A stretch of 64,000 nucleotides of DNA from Novosphingobium profundi (GTDB lineage: Bacteria; Pseudomonadota; Alphaproteobacteria; Sphingomonadales; Sphingomonadaceae), in NCBI RefSeq assembly GCF_018491765.1, contig NZ_JABWCU010000008.1:211034-275033 (forward strand). The letters are read 5' to 3'. The notes beneath the pieces were generated by a model. It was given only the letters and a program-made list of their open reading frames with translations, did no database searches and was not told where the DNA came from. Positions 16,991 through 25,793 of this stretch are shown one piece after another (the stretch's first letter is position 1; each line of letters opens with the position of its first letter). Position numbers and translations under genes: made by a program.

Positions 16991-17440
16991 TCAGCCCTTC
17001 TTGCCGACGATGCGGGCGATCTCGTCGGCGACGAGGCGTTCGACCATCGGCGGCAGGTTGCGGTCGAGCCATTCGGCGAGCGCGGGGCGCAGCAGTTCGC
17101 GCACCATGTCTTCGAGCGAGGTCTCGCCCGAGCGCACGATCTTGGGCTTGGAGCCCGGCTCGGACAGCATCGCGAGCGCGGCGAGCGAATCCTGCATCGA
17201 TTTGCGCGCCTGGGGCTGGAGCAGCGATTCGGCTTCCGGGGACGGGGTTTCGGGGTAACCGGCGTCGAGCGCCTCGGCCTCGTCAAGTTCGAGCACCGAT
17301 TCCTCGTAGCGGTTGCTCGCGGTTTCCGCCGCCATGCCGGTGGGCACCGACTGGCCGCGCAGGCCCGCCATGTCGCGCGAGATGACCTTCTTGATCGACT
17401 GGAGAATCTCCTCGACCGACGGTTCACCGTTCTGGCGCAT
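16991..17440 (-). CDS. PopZ-like polar organising protein (DUF2497)
   Basis: A 149-residue protein with the PopZ layout. A short N-terminal helix (EPSVEEILQSIKKVIS, about 6-21) is joined by an acidic, proline-containing linker to a C-terminal helical oligomerisation region with LEDMVRELLRPALAEWLD and VERLVADEIARIV. In Caulobacter PopZ forms a polar matrix that tethers ParB-parS and other cell-cycle proteins. Here it is encoded about 10 kb from oriC and two parS sites. It lies downstream of tolC on the same strand. The linker is short compared with Caulobacter PopZ. Confidence 0.85.
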   Translation of the reverse strand: MRQNGEPSVEEILQSIKKVISRDMAGLRGQSVPTGMAAETASNRYEESVLELDEAEALDAGYPETPSPEAESLLQPQARKSMQDSLAALAMLSEPGSKPKIVRSGETSLEDMVRELLRPALAEWLDRNLPPMVERLVADEIARIVGKKG

Positions 17441-17538
17441 GACCTAAAGACCCCCTGAATTGCGGCGCTTTCCCGGCGAAGGGTGGCACCATACCGTACG
17501 AAGCCGCTTCATGGTGGGCGAATCGCGCTTCGTCAAAG

Positions 17539-18993
17539 TTAATTCGACGGAATGTTCCCGTCCTGCACTGGCGTGTCAACGGTGCGTGTCGCGCGTGCCA
17601 CGGGCGCGGGATCGTTACCCCAGTCCGAGATCTTGCCGCGCACCCGTTCGTAATTGACTTGCGGGTCGTAGAGCAGCCCGCCCTCGAGATTGAGGTCGCG
17701 CGCCTCGGCGCGGCCCATCGCGGCGAGCAGCGTGAAGCCGGCGACATAGGCGTTGCGCCGTGCAGTCACGAGGTCGGTCTGGGCGTTCAGGTATTCCTGC
17801 TCGGCGTTTAGGATGTCGAGGATCGTGCGGTTGCCGACCGAATTCTCGGCGCGCACGCCTTCGAGGCTGAGTTCGCCCGCATCGACCGCGACTTGCGAGG
17901 AGGCGATCACGTCGAGCGAGGCCTTCCAGGCGGTATAGGCCGCGCGGACCTGGGCGATGACGTCGCGCTCGGTGGCGATTTCCTGTTCGAGCGCGGCCGA
18001 GGCCTGGGCCTGGGCCTGGCGCCGCTGGGCCGCGGGCAGTCCGCCCTGGAAGATCGGGATCGAAACTTGCGCGCCGGCCTGTGCGGTGCGGTCGGTCTGC
18101 GGGTAGAGCGCGGAGCTCGCCCCGCCCAGCGTGTTCAGGTAGTTGCTGTAGCTGCCGCTGGCGAAGAGGCTGACACGCGGCAGGCGCCCGGCCCCCGCCA
18201 CGTCGATGTCCTTGTCGGCGGCGAGGCTGCGCTGGTGCGCGGCGATGAGGTCGGGGTTGTTGTCGAGCGCGATGGTGACCGCGTCCTCGGGGCTGTCGGG
18301 CAGGCCCGGCAGCGGCGGCGGTGGGGCCAGGCTCTCGGGCGGCTTGCCGACGAGGCGGATGTAGGTTTCGCGCGAGGAGGCGAGATCGGCCTGTGCGGTG
18401 CGTGCGCTCGATCGCGCGACCGCGAGGCGCGATTCCGACTGCGCCACGTCGGTGCGGGTCACGTCGCCGATCTCGAAACGGTCGTTGGTGGCCTGGAGGT
18501 TGGTCTCGAGCACCGCGACGTTCTTGGCGTTGAGCCCGACCAGCGCCTCGGCGCGGATCACGTCCATGTAGGCGGCAACGACGTTGGCGAAGAGCGAGCT
18601 CTCGGTGCCGCGCAAGTCGGCCTGGCCGGCCTCGACGCGGATCTTCGCGGCCTTGATCTGGTTCTTCACCGCGCCGCCCGAATAGATCGGCACGCCCAGG
18701 TCCGCGCCGGCGTTGAACAGGCGCTTGGGCGCCGTGAACGAGGTCCGGCTGGTCTGGAGGTATTCGGTGTAGGTGGCGTCCGCGCTCGCGCTCGGCAGAC
18801 CGGCGGCGCGGGCGATCGGGACGCCCTCGTCGACGCCGCGCTGGTTGGCGCGGGCGGCTTCCAGCGTGGGGTTGGTCAGGTAGGCCTGGACGAGAGCATC
18901 GCGCAAGGTCTCGGCCCGCGCCGGAAGCACTCCGGCGAGGCAGACCAGTGTCGCACCTGTCATCATCCCGGCGCGCCGCGCGAGCCGGGACAC
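17539..18993 (-). CDS. tolC: TolC family outer membrane efflux protein
   Basis: A 484-residue outer membrane channel with two repeats of the OEP fold. The signal peptide ends near ARAETLRDAL. Typical TolC strings include ALVQAYLTNPTLEAARA at the start of repeat one and ALDNNPDLIAAHQ at the start of repeat two, plus GVPIYSGGAVKNQ and SIPIFQGGLPAAQR before the beta-strands. It acts with inner-membrane pumps and adaptors not in this window. The PIMT-like gene ends 2 bp upstream and the popZ-like gene follows. Confidence 0.93.
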   Translation of the reverse strand: MSRLARRAGMMTGATLVCLAGVLPARAETLRDALVQAYLTNPTLEAARANQRGVDEGVPIARAAGLPSASADATYTEYLQTSRTSFTAPKRLFNAGADLGVPIYSGGAVKNQIKAAKIRVEAGQADLRGTESSLFANVVAAYMDVIRAEALVGLNAKNVAVLETNLQATNDRFEIGDVTRTDVAQSESRLAVARSSARTAQADLASSRETYIRLVGKPPESLAPPPPLPGLPDSPEDAVTIALDNNPDLIAAHQRSLAADKDIDVAGAGRLPRVSLFASGSYSNYLNTLGGASSALYPQTDRTAQAGAQVSIPIFQGGLPAAQRRQAQAQASAALEQEIATERDVIAQVRAAYTAWKASLDVIASSQVAVDAGELSLEGVRAENSVGNRTILDILNAEQEYLNAQTDLVTARRNAYVAGFTLLAAMGRAEARDLNLEGGLLYDPQVNYERVRGKISDWGNDPAPVARATRTVDTPVQDGNIPSN

Positions 18994-18995
18994 GA

Positions 18996-19607
18996 TCAGA
19001 AGGTCCAGCGCTTGGGGGCGGCGAATTCGCCGACGGCGGGGATGCCCATTTCCGAGACCGGCAGCAGCGCGAGCGTGCCCGCGGTCTTGCAGCCGACCGC
19101 GAGGCGCGAGACGCCGCGCAGGATTTCGCCGGTCACCACGCGGCCGCCGTCCTCGAGACGGGCCACGAGCGCTTCGGGCAGTTCCTCGGCCGCGCCATCG
19201 ACGATCACGAGGTCATAGCCGCCGGGGCCGGCGACGAGCGCTTCGGCCGGGGTGATCGTGTCGAACTGGGCGACGAGCGTGCGCAGCAGCGCAGCGAAGT
19301 AGCCGTTCGCATCGCCGACGAGCAGGATCTTTTTGGCCTGGGTGGGGTCGGCCTCGGTCAGCGCGGCACCGTAGAACAGCGGGGCGGCCAGGAAGCGGCC
19401 CTCGCCCAGCGGCACGGCGCGGTCGATATAGGCGGCGGCCTTCCAGTCGGCGGGCACGAAATCCTCGCGCGCGACGCTGGCCATCGCGGTGAGCACCCAG
19501 GGTTCGTTGATGCCGCTGGTGCGCAGCTGGCTCGAGACCATGGCGCGGCGGGCTTCGTTGGTGCCCGTTTCGGTTACGGGGGCGGACCGGTCCTCGGTCA
19601 GGGTCAT
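18996..19607 (-). CDS. Protein-L-isoaspartate O-methyltransferase-like protein, probably degenerate
   Basis: A 203-residue protein with the overall PIMT fold: MVSSQLRTSGI and FVPADWKAAAYIDRAVPLGEGR match the PIMT N-terminus. The SAM-binding motif I, normally a VLEIGTGSGY-like string, reads ILLVGDANGYFA. The substrate-binding (T/S)xSQP segment reads FLAAPLF. These changes suggest loss of classical repair activity. I chose the ATG at 19607 because GAGGGA is 9 nt upstream; 19616 and 19628 are alternatives. It heads the pcm-like/tolC/popZ-like cluster. Confidence 0.8.
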   Translation of the reverse strand: MTLTEDRSAPVTETGTNEARRAMVSSQLRTSGINEPWVLTAMASVAREDFVPADWKAAAYIDRAVPLGEGRFLAAPLFYGAALTEADPTQAKKILLVGDANGYFAALLRTLVAQFDTITPAEALVAGPGGYDLVIVDGAAEELPEALVARLEDGGRVVTGEILRGVSRLAVGCKTAGTLALLPVSEMGIPAVGEFAAPKRWTF

Positions 19608-19762
19608 CTCGTGCATTCCCTCAAGCAAGCGCGGCTATGGGGCCTGGTGGTCGCAGGCGGCAGGTCGCGCGGATAAGTCGGCAATTCCAGAAGGCGCTTC
19701 TAGGCCAACGTGCCTTATAGGCCAAGTGCTTTGAACGGCACTGGTCGATCACTCTTGACGCT

Positions 19763-19791
19763 TTGACGATGGGGGGTCTCGCGCCTATGGG
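19763..19791 (+). promoter_or_regulatory. Possible sigma70 promoter of fumarase
   Basis: TTGACG at 19763 and TATGGG at 19786 are 17 bp apart, about 60 bp before the fumarase start. The -10 match is partial. A hairpin GGTCCCGATCCGGGACC (19812-19828) lies in the leader. Confidence 0.3.
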
Positions 19792-19850
19792 AACTTCCAA
19801 AATGACAAGAGGTCCCGATCCGGGACCGTGCAACAGGAGCGTTTGATCCC

Positions 19851-21374
19851 ATGGCCGAAATGGTGACTATCCGCGAAGACGACCTCATCGAAAGTGTCGC
19901 CGACGCTCTCCAGTACATCAGCTATTACCATCCGATGGACTATATCCGCGCGCTGGGCGAGGCCTACGAGGCCGAGCAGGGCCCCGCCGCGAAGGACGCG
20001 ATCGCGCAGATTCTCACCAATTCGCGCATGTGCGCTGAAGGTCACCGCCCGATCTGCCAGGACACCGGCATCGTCAACGTGTTCATCGAGTGGGGCCAGA
20101 ACTGCCGCCTCGAGAGTGACCGCAGCTTGCAGGAAGTGGTCGATGAGGGCGTGCGCCGCGCCTACGGCAACAAGGAGAACAAGCTGCGCGCTTCGGTGCT
20201 GGCCGACCCCGCCTTCACCCGCCGCAACACCAAGGACAACACGCCTTCGGTGCTCTCGGTGACGATGGTCCCGGGCTCGAAGGTCTCGGTCGACGTTGCG
20301 GCCAAGGGCGGCGGCTCGGAAGCCAAGTCGAAGTTCAAGATGATGAACCCCAGCGACAACATCGTCGACTGGGTGCTGGAAATGCTGCCCCAGATGGGCG
20401 CGGGCTGGTGCCCGCCGGGCATGCTGGGCATTGGCATCGGCGGCACCGCCGAGCATTGCGTCAAGCTGGCCAAGCAGAGCCTGATGGAGCCGATCGACAT
20501 GGGCCAGCTCAAGGCACGCGGCCCCCAGAACGATATCGAGGCGCTGCGCATCGAGATCTTCGACAAGGTCAACGCGATGGGCATTGGCGCGCAGGGGCTG
20601 GGCGGTCTTGCCACCATCCTCGACGTCAAGATCCTCGATTGGCCCTGCCACGCGGCGAACAAGCCCATCGCGATGATCCCCAACTGCGCGGCCACCCGTC
20701 ACGCACACTTCACGCTCGACGGTTCGGGGCCCAAGTACCTGGAAAAGCCGAACCTCGCCGAGTGGCCCGACGTGGAGTGGAAGCCGAGCAAGGAAGCCAT
20801 CCGGGTCGATCTCGACACGCTTACGGCCGAGGACGTGAAGAGCTGGAAGCAGGGCGATCGCCTGCTTCTCAACGGCAAGATGCTGACCGGGCGCGACGCC
20901 GCGCACAAGCGCATCCAGGACATGCTCGAGAAGGGCGAGGAGCTGCCCGTCGATTTCAAGGGCCGCGTGATCTACTACGTGGGGCCCGTCGATCCGGTGC
21001 GCGACGAGATCGTCGGCCCGGCCGGGCCCACCACGGCCACGCGCATGGACAAGTTCATGGACATGATGCTCGAACAGGGCCTGCTCGCCTGCGTCGGCAA
21101 GGCCGAGCGCGGCCCGGCGGCGACACAGTCCATCGCCAAGCACGAATCCTCGTATCTGATGGCCGTGGGCGGCGCCGCCTATCTCGTCAGCCGTGCGATC
21201 AAGGAAGCCAAGGTCGTCGGCTTCGAGGACCTGGGCATGGAAGCGATCTACGAGTTCACCGTCGAGGACATGCCGGTGACCGTCGCGGTCGATTCCGAGG
21301 GCAAGAACGTCCACCAGCTCGCGCCGCTGGTGTGGAAGGACAAGATCGCCAAGGAACACCTCCTGGCCGACTGA
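19851..21374 (+). CDS. fumA: Fumarate hydratase, class I
   Basis: A 507-residue iron-sulfur fumarase that interconverts fumarate and malate in the TCA cycle. It has both the alpha and beta halves of class I enzymes fused. The cluster cysteines lie in GHRPICQDTG and GGTAEHC of the first half and near PNCAATRH. The second half contains the swivelling GRDAAHKR and YYVGPVDP stretches. The RBS CAGGAG is 10-12 nt upstream. Being a [4Fe-4S] enzyme, it depends on the SUF system encoded further along the window. Confidence 0.95.
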   Translation: MAEMVTIREDDLIESVADALQYISYYHPMDYIRALGEAYEAEQGPAAKDAIAQILTNSRMCAEGHRPICQDTGIVNVFIEWGQNCRLESDRSLQEVVDEGVRRAYGNKENKLRASVLADPAFTRRNTKDNTPSVLSVTMVPGSKVSVDVAAKGGGSEAKSKFKMMNPSDNIVDWVLEMLPQMGAGWCPPGMLGIGIGGTAEHCVKLAKQSLMEPIDMGQLKARGPQNDIEALRIEIFDKVNAMGIGAQGLGGLATILDVKILDWPCHAANKPIAMIPNCAATRHAHFTLDGSGPKYLEKPNLAEWPDVEWKPSKEAIRVDLDTLTAEDVKSWKQGDRLLLNGKMLTGRDAAHKRIQDMLEKGEELPVDFKGRVIYYVGPVDPVRDEIVGPAGPTTATRMDKFMDMMLEQGLLACVGKAERGPAATQSIAKHESSYLMAVGGAAYLVSRAIKEAKVVGFEDLGMEAIYEFTVEDMPVTVAVDSEGKNVHQLAPLVWKDKIAKEHLLAD

Positions 21375-21400
21375 GCCGGGATCTCCTCGCGAAGATGAAG

Positions 21401-21434
21401 ACGGGCGGGCGGCGTGGGCCGACCCGCCCGTTTT
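21401..21434 (+). terminator. Rho-independent terminator after fumarase
   Basis: A 9 bp G/C-rich stem (21401-21409 with 21423-21431) closes a 13 nt loop and is followed by T residues. Confidence 0.75.
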
Positions 21435-21528
21435 CGTGACCGGGAGGAGGGCGGCTCGACAAAAAGCCGTTGCGCTCCGACCGGCGAACTGGCCTGATCG
21501 TGTCCACCGGCGCTAAGGCGGGGAGGAC

Positions 21529-22941
21529 ATGGCCATAGTATCTGAAAATCCGCGTGTTCCTGCCCGCATGGTGCTGCTTTCGCTCGCCGCGTTGTGGGCC
21601 TGCTATTTCTTCGTCGCCACGCTGCGGGGCGCCTTCATGGGCTATGAGCTGGCCTGGCCGATCGTCTCGCGCCGGCTGACGATCTGCCTGCTCTCGATGA
21701 TGGTCATGGCTTCGGTCTGGCCGCTGCTGCAGATGCTCGACCGCAAGTCCAACGCGATGCGGCTGCTGGTCGTGCTGGTGGGGGCGCTGCCGCTGGCGAT
21801 GGCGCTCAGTCTCATCAACACGATGGTCTTCGCCGACATCACGCTGGCAATGAAGACCGCCGAGAAGCAGGGGCTGACCCGGATCGATCCGGGTCGCGTG
21901 CGGATCATGCAGGACGAGGCCGGCAACATCCTGGTCGACCTTCCCGATGCGGCCAAGGCCACGCAGGCCCCGCGACCACCGGCTGCGCCTGCGGCACCAA
22001 CGCCGGCCCCGCTAGCCAGCGACGAACACGCAGAGGCGCAAGGTGCTCTCGACGATCCGGGCCCGCTGGTCGAGGGCGGCGCGGGGGAGGGCATCCTGGC
22101 CTCACCGCGCGATTCGGGCATCACCATCCGCGCCAGCGGGCACAAGGCGGGCAACCTGTTCGGGCAGTGGGCGGGGCTCGCCGACACCACGTTCGGCCGC
22201 TATTTCCTCGTGCTCGCCTGGGCCGCGCTCTATTTCGCGCTCGCCAAGGCCGAGGAAGCGCGCGCGGCCGAGCGGCGCGAAGGCGAGTATCGCCGCGCCG
22301 CCGAGGCGGCCGAGCTGCGCTCGTTGCGCTACCAGGTCAATCCGCACTTCCTGTTCAACACGCTCAATTCGCTGTCGGCGCTGGTCATGACCGGGCGGCA
22401 GGACGATGCCGAGACGATGATCCAGACGCTCTCGACTTTCTATCGCCGCACTCTCAACGGCGATCCGACCGGCGACTTGCGCCTCACCGACGAGATCGAG
22501 ATGCAGAAGCTCTATCTCGCGATCGAGGCGGTGCGCTTCCCTAATCGTTTGCAGACGAAGTTCGCGATTGACGAGGACGTTGCACATGCGAAGGTGCCCG
22601 GGCTGATCCTTCAGCCGCTGGTGGAGAATTCGGTGAAGTACGCGGTCGCGGCGACGCAGCGGCCGGTGACGATCGCCATCACCGCGCGGCGCGAGGGGCG
22701 GCAGCGACTGGTCCTGACTGTTGGCGATGATGGTCCGGGCGCGGCGCTCAGCAAGGCCGAAGGGTGCGGCATCGGCCTTGCCAATGTCCGGGACCGGTTG
22801 CGCGCCCGCTACGGCGAGGGGGCCAGCCTGTCCTTCGGGGCGCAGGACGAAGGCGGTTTCGCGACCGTGCTCGACCTGCCGCTCGAGATCGAGGATTGCC
22901 ATGCGATCCTCGATACGCGTGCCGCTGGAGATCGGATGTGA
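21529..22941 (+). CDS. LytS/YehU-type sensor histidine kinase
   Basis: A 470-residue membrane sensor kinase. Three hydrophobic helices (about 10-105) and a Pro/Ala-rich periplasmic or linker stretch (about 145-200) are followed by a fourth helix. A coiled-coil leads into the His_kinase (PF06580-type) domain with the phospho-acceptor histidine in YQVNPHFLFNTLN. The ATPase domain shows LQPLVENSVKYA and GDDGPG. No extracellular sensing domain is recognised, so the signal is unknown. The stop overlaps the GTG of the response regulator gene. Confidence 0.9.
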   Translation: MAIVSENPRVPARMVLLSLAALWACYFFVATLRGAFMGYELAWPIVSRRLTICLLSMMVMASVWPLLQMLDRKSNAMRLLVVLVGALPLAMALSLINTMVFADITLAMKTAEKQGLTRIDPGRVRIMQDEAGNILVDLPDAAKATQAPRPPAAPAAPTPAPLASDEHAEAQGALDDPGPLVEGGAGEGILASPRDSGITIRASGHKAGNLFGQWAGLADTTFGRYFLVLAWAALYFALAKAEEARAAERREGEYRRAAEAAELRSLRYQVNPHFLFNTLNSLSALVMTGRQDDAETMIQTLSTFYRRTLNGDPTGDLRLTDEIEMQKLYLAIEAVRFPNRLQTKFAIDEDVAHAKVPGLILQPLVENSVKYAVAATQRPVTIAITARREGRQRLVLTVGDDGPGAALSKAEGCGIGLANVRDRLRARYGEGASLSFGAQDEGGFATVLDLPLEIEDCHAILDTRAAGDRM

Positions 22942-23720
22942 CGGACGCCCAGGCAATGCAGAATACAGAGCGCAATTCCCCTATGGATACCCCCGGCGTC
23001 GCGCCCTTGCGCGCGCTGATCGTCGACGACGAGCCGCTCGCGGTCGAGCGCATGCAGGTGATCTGCGCGAGGATCGGATCGGTTTCGGTGGTCGGCACCG
23101 CCAGCGACGGCGAGGCCGCGCTGCGCCTCAGTGAGGCGCTGTCCCCCGACTTGTTGCTGCTCGACCTGACGATGCCCGAGACCGACGGGCTGACGGTGGC
23201 GCGCCGGCTTTCGAGCCGCGCCGATGCGCCGGCGGTGATCTTCGTCACCGCGCACGACGAATTCGCGGTCGAGGCCTTCGATCTCGACGCGGTAGACTAC
23301 GTGCTCAAGCCCGTGAGCCCCGAGCGCCTCGAACGGGCGATCGCGCGCGTGATCGCGCGGCGCGGCGAGCGCAAGCAGCCACGCAGCGACTGGCTCGAGG
23401 AATTCTGGGTGCCGCACCGCTCCGAACTGGTGCGCGTGCCCGCCGAGGACGTGCGCCAGATCGACGCCGAGCGCGACTATGTGCGCCTCCACGTGGGCGA
23501 GCAGAGCTACCTCCTGCTCCAGACCATCACCAGTCTGCAGGAGCGGCTCGACCCCGACCGCTTCATCCGCATCCACCGCAGCCACATCCTGCGTCGCGAC
23601 CACGTCAGCGGCCTCAGGCACGAAGGGCTGGGCGTGTGGTCGGTGGAGACGTCCGACGGCGAGACCTTGCGCATCGGGCGCACCTACCTGCCCGAGGTCA
23701 AGAAGATGGCCGGCCGCTGA
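22938..23720 (+). CDS. LytTR-family response regulator
   Basis: A 260-residue regulator with an N-terminal receiver domain and a C-terminal LytTR DNA-binding domain. The receiver shows VDDEPLAVERM and the phospho-acceptor Asp in LLLLDLTMPETDG. LytTR strings are DAERDYVRLHV and FIRIHRSHILRRDHV. The GTG at 22938 overlaps the kinase stop (GTGA) and has GGAG 7 nt upstream. ATGs at 22956 and 22983 are alternatives. It forms a two-component system with the preceding kinase. Targets are unknown. Confidence 0.92.
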   Translation: MTDAQAMQNTERNSPMDTPGVAPLRALIVDDEPLAVERMQVICARIGSVSVVGTASDGEAALRLSEALSPDLLLLDLTMPETDGLTVARRLSSRADAPAVIFVTAHDEFAVEAFDLDAVDYVLKPVSPERLERAIARVIARRGERKQPRSDWLEEFWVPHRSELVRVPAEDVRQIDAERDYVRLHVGEQSYLLLQTITSLQERLDPDRFIRIHRSHILRRDHVSGLRHEGLGVWSVETSDGETLRIGRTYLPEVKKMAGR

Positions 23721-23871
23721 AAGGCGGGCCCGCGACCTCGGGCGAAAGGCAGCGGGGCGCGCTGCGGGCCAGGGCATCCGCGCGGCACGGAAAAGGGCGG
23801 AGCACCCGCAAGGGCCCCCGCCGCAGTTTTTCCGGGTCGTTTCTTCTTATGGGACCTCGTGGGCGGGGGCA

Positions 23872-24213
23872 TCAGCCCCCGAGGCGGATCGACGTGTTCT
23901 GGTCGCGGGTTGCGGCGGCGATCTGGCCGTCGAACTTGTCGGTGGCCTGGTGGTAGCACGCAAGCGACGAGGCGCTCGGCAGGTTCGAGCCGACGGCGGG
24001 CTGGTCCATCTTGCAGATCTTGCGCGCGGCCTTGACGAGGCGGCGTTCGAGGATCTTCTGGTCGTCGGGCGAGCTCAGGTCGAGATCGGTGTAGTAGACG
24101 GTGGCGGTGGGGATCGCCTCTTGGGCGGCGGCCGGGCTCGAAGTGGCGGCAAGGCCGGCGAGAGCGGCAGGTCCGACAAGGGCGGCGGCGAAAAATGCGG
24201 TCTTCTTGAACAT
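23872..24213 (-). CDS. UrcA family secreted protein
   Basis: A 113-residue protein of the UrcA family, common in sphingomonads and of unknown function. A signal peptide (about 1-30, cleaved after PAAAQ) precedes the mature domain. That domain contains TVYYTDLDLSSPDDQKILERR, and cysteines in ARKICKM and SSLACYHQA probably form a disulfide. The RBS GAAGGAGG is very strong. A GGGGGC-ATCA-GCCCCC hairpin (23865-23880) covers the stop region. Confidence 0.85.
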   Translation of the reverse strand: MFKKTAFFAAALVGPAALAGLAATSSPAAAQEAIPTATVYYTDLDLSSPDDQKILERRLVKAARKICKMDQPAVGSNLPSASSLACYHQATDKFDGQIAAATRDQNTSIRLGG

Positions 24214-24526
24214 CGGGTTTCCTCCTTCGGTGAGCAGGTCCGCGATGTGTCTCGGCCGGCTCGATGAGTCTGGTTTGCCCCCGATTGCGACGCGCTTCAC
24301 GCCAGCTTCTATGGTGGGTCGTCCAAGCTCGACCAAGGGCGGCGCATGGCGACAAACGACATTTGTAGTCGACGAACGTCGTACGCGCCGAAGCGCGCAA
24401 ATGCGCGGGTTCCCGGCTCGCTTCGACGAATCGCTAAGTTTGCCGGACGAAGGTATGGGCCGCCGCCTAGTGCCGGTCTCCAGGCGGGGGTGGCGCGCGC
24501 CGGCTGCTGGCGTTAGTCTGCGCTTC
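24214..24526. other. Intergenic region upstream of the UrcA gene
   Basis: A 313 bp gap between the leftward UrcA gene and a rightward membrane protein gene. Short inverted repeats such as GACGAACGTC (near 24370) are present. I see no further gene, and the promoters of both neighbours presumably lie here. If the rightward gene starts at 24455 the gap is shorter. Confidence 0.35.
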
Positions 24527-24799
24527 GTGACCTTAGCGCTGATCGTCGTCTTCGTTCTGGGAGTGGGGAATTTCGCCGCTCACAAGGCCGTGCTCGAAAG
24601 CGGCCATCGCATGCTCGCGCAAGTGCCCTGGCTGTTCAAGCCGCTGGGCGGGCCGATCAGCCTGGTCGTTGAATTCGTGATGCTGCTCGGCACGATGCTG
24701 ATGGTGGCCGCGGGCTCACAAGGCTGGGCGCTGCTCTATCTCGGTTACTCGCTGGCCAACGCGGTGGCGGCCTGGATGATCGTCACCGAGCGCTTCTAG
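24527..24799 (+). CDS. Small integral membrane protein, unrecognised
   Basis: About 90 residues with three hydrophobic segments: residues 2-14, 42-62 and 66-83 from the listed GTG. A conserved-looking AHKAVLESGHRMLAQVPW follows the first helix. In-frame ATGs at 24455 or 24401 would add an Arg-rich N-terminus that looks like untranslated sequence. No family recognised and no clear RBS, so the start is uncertain. Confidence 0.5.
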   Translation: MTLALIVVFVLGVGNFAAHKAVLESGHRMLAQVPWLFKPLGGPISLVVEFVMLLGTMLMVAAGSQGWALLYLGYSLANAVAAWMIVTERF

Positions 24800-24836
24800 A
24801 CGGGAACCGCCGCGCCTTCGCACGGTTCTTGGCTGC

Positions 24837-25736
24837 ATGGAACAGCAATCGGGCATTGGGCAATCGGATGGAGAAGCTGCGCCGGGCTTGACCTCTCGGC
24901 AGGTCTGGCTGGTGTGCAACGCGGCGAGCGGCAGCAATGACGAGCAGTCGCAGCGCGACGTCTGCTCCGCACTCGAGGAGGCCGGCTTCACGATTGCGCG
25001 GACCATCCGCTTTCCCGACGAACCCGCTCCCGAGGCGGCCGATCTCGACGCGCAGGGGATCGACCTCGTCGTGACCTTCGGCGGTGACGGCACGACGCAC
25101 GCGGTGGTCACCGGATTGTTCGGCTGGAGCGGCGCGGTCCTGGTGCTGCCCGGCGGCACGATGAACCTGCTTGCCAAGGCGCTGCACGGCGACGTGGATC
25201 CATCCACGATTGCGTCCCGGCTCGCCGGCGGGCAGGGGCGGCGCGAACGCCCCTCGGTGATCGGATCGCCGCACGGTTTCGGACTCACCGGCGTTCTCGC
25301 CGGGCCGGGCACCGTATGGAACGAGGTGCGCGAGGCGATGCGCGCGGCCAACATCGTGGAGATGGTGGCGACGACCCGGCAGGCGATCAGCTGGTCGGCC
25401 AATGGCCCCAAGGTCGTCTGCGCGCAGAGCGACTGCGGCCGCGAGGAAGGCTATGCAGCGATCACCATCAACCCGCGCGAGGAAGGTCTGCTGGTGCGTG
25501 GCTACTACGCCGAATCGCTGGCCGACTACGCGGGGCAGGGCATCGCGCTGCTCAACCGCAATTTCCGCGATGGCCCCCACGACGAACTGGGCGTGCACCA
25601 AACGGTGCGGCTGGTCTGTTCGGCGGGCGAGCCGATGGGCCTGCTCATCGACGGCGAGCCTTTCGACGGCAAGGCCGAGGAGATATTCGAGCTTGCACGC
25701 TGCGAGGTCGATCTTATTGCCACGCTGGAGACATAG
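24837..25736 (+). CDS. Diacylglycerol kinase family lipid kinase
   Basis: A 299-residue member of the DAGK/YegS/sphingosine kinase superfamily. The nucleotide-binding GGDGTTHAV is near residue 82 and the following LPGGTMNLLA is the second conserved block. Family members phosphorylate diacylglycerol or related lipids at the membrane with ATP. The N-terminal half is canonical; the C-terminal half shows DGEPFDGK, the expected lipid-binding beta-sandwich end. It is followed 57 bp on by a metallophosphoesterase, a natural but unproven partner. Confidence 0.86.
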   Translation: MEQQSGIGQSDGEAAPGLTSRQVWLVCNAASGSNDEQSQRDVCSALEEAGFTIARTIRFPDEPAPEAADLDAQGIDLVVTFGGDGTTHAVVTGLFGWSGAVLVLPGGTMNLLAKALHGDVDPSTIASRLAGGQGRRERPSVIGSPHGFGLTGVLAGPGTVWNEVREAMRAANIVEMVATTRQAISWSANGPKVVCAQSDCGREEGYAAITINPREEGLLVRGYYAESLADYAGQGIALLNRNFRDGPHDELGVHQTVRLVCSAGEPMGLLIDGEPFDGKAEEIFELARCEVDLIATLET

Positions 25737-25793
25737 TTCGCTGGCAGGGCTGCCGGGGGACGACACCCCAAACACGAGGCAGGTGATTTTTTG

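Noticed and set aside
19785..21359. Open frame of 524 codons on the - strand over the fumarase gene
   Set aside because: The + strand encodes an intact class I fumarase; the antisense frame shows only low-complexity His/Asp/Arg-rich sequence.
23865..23880. GGGGGC-ATCA-GCCCCC hairpin at the end of the UrcA gene as a terminator
   Set aside because: It overlaps the stop codon and lacks a T tract on the - strand, so I did not call it a terminator.
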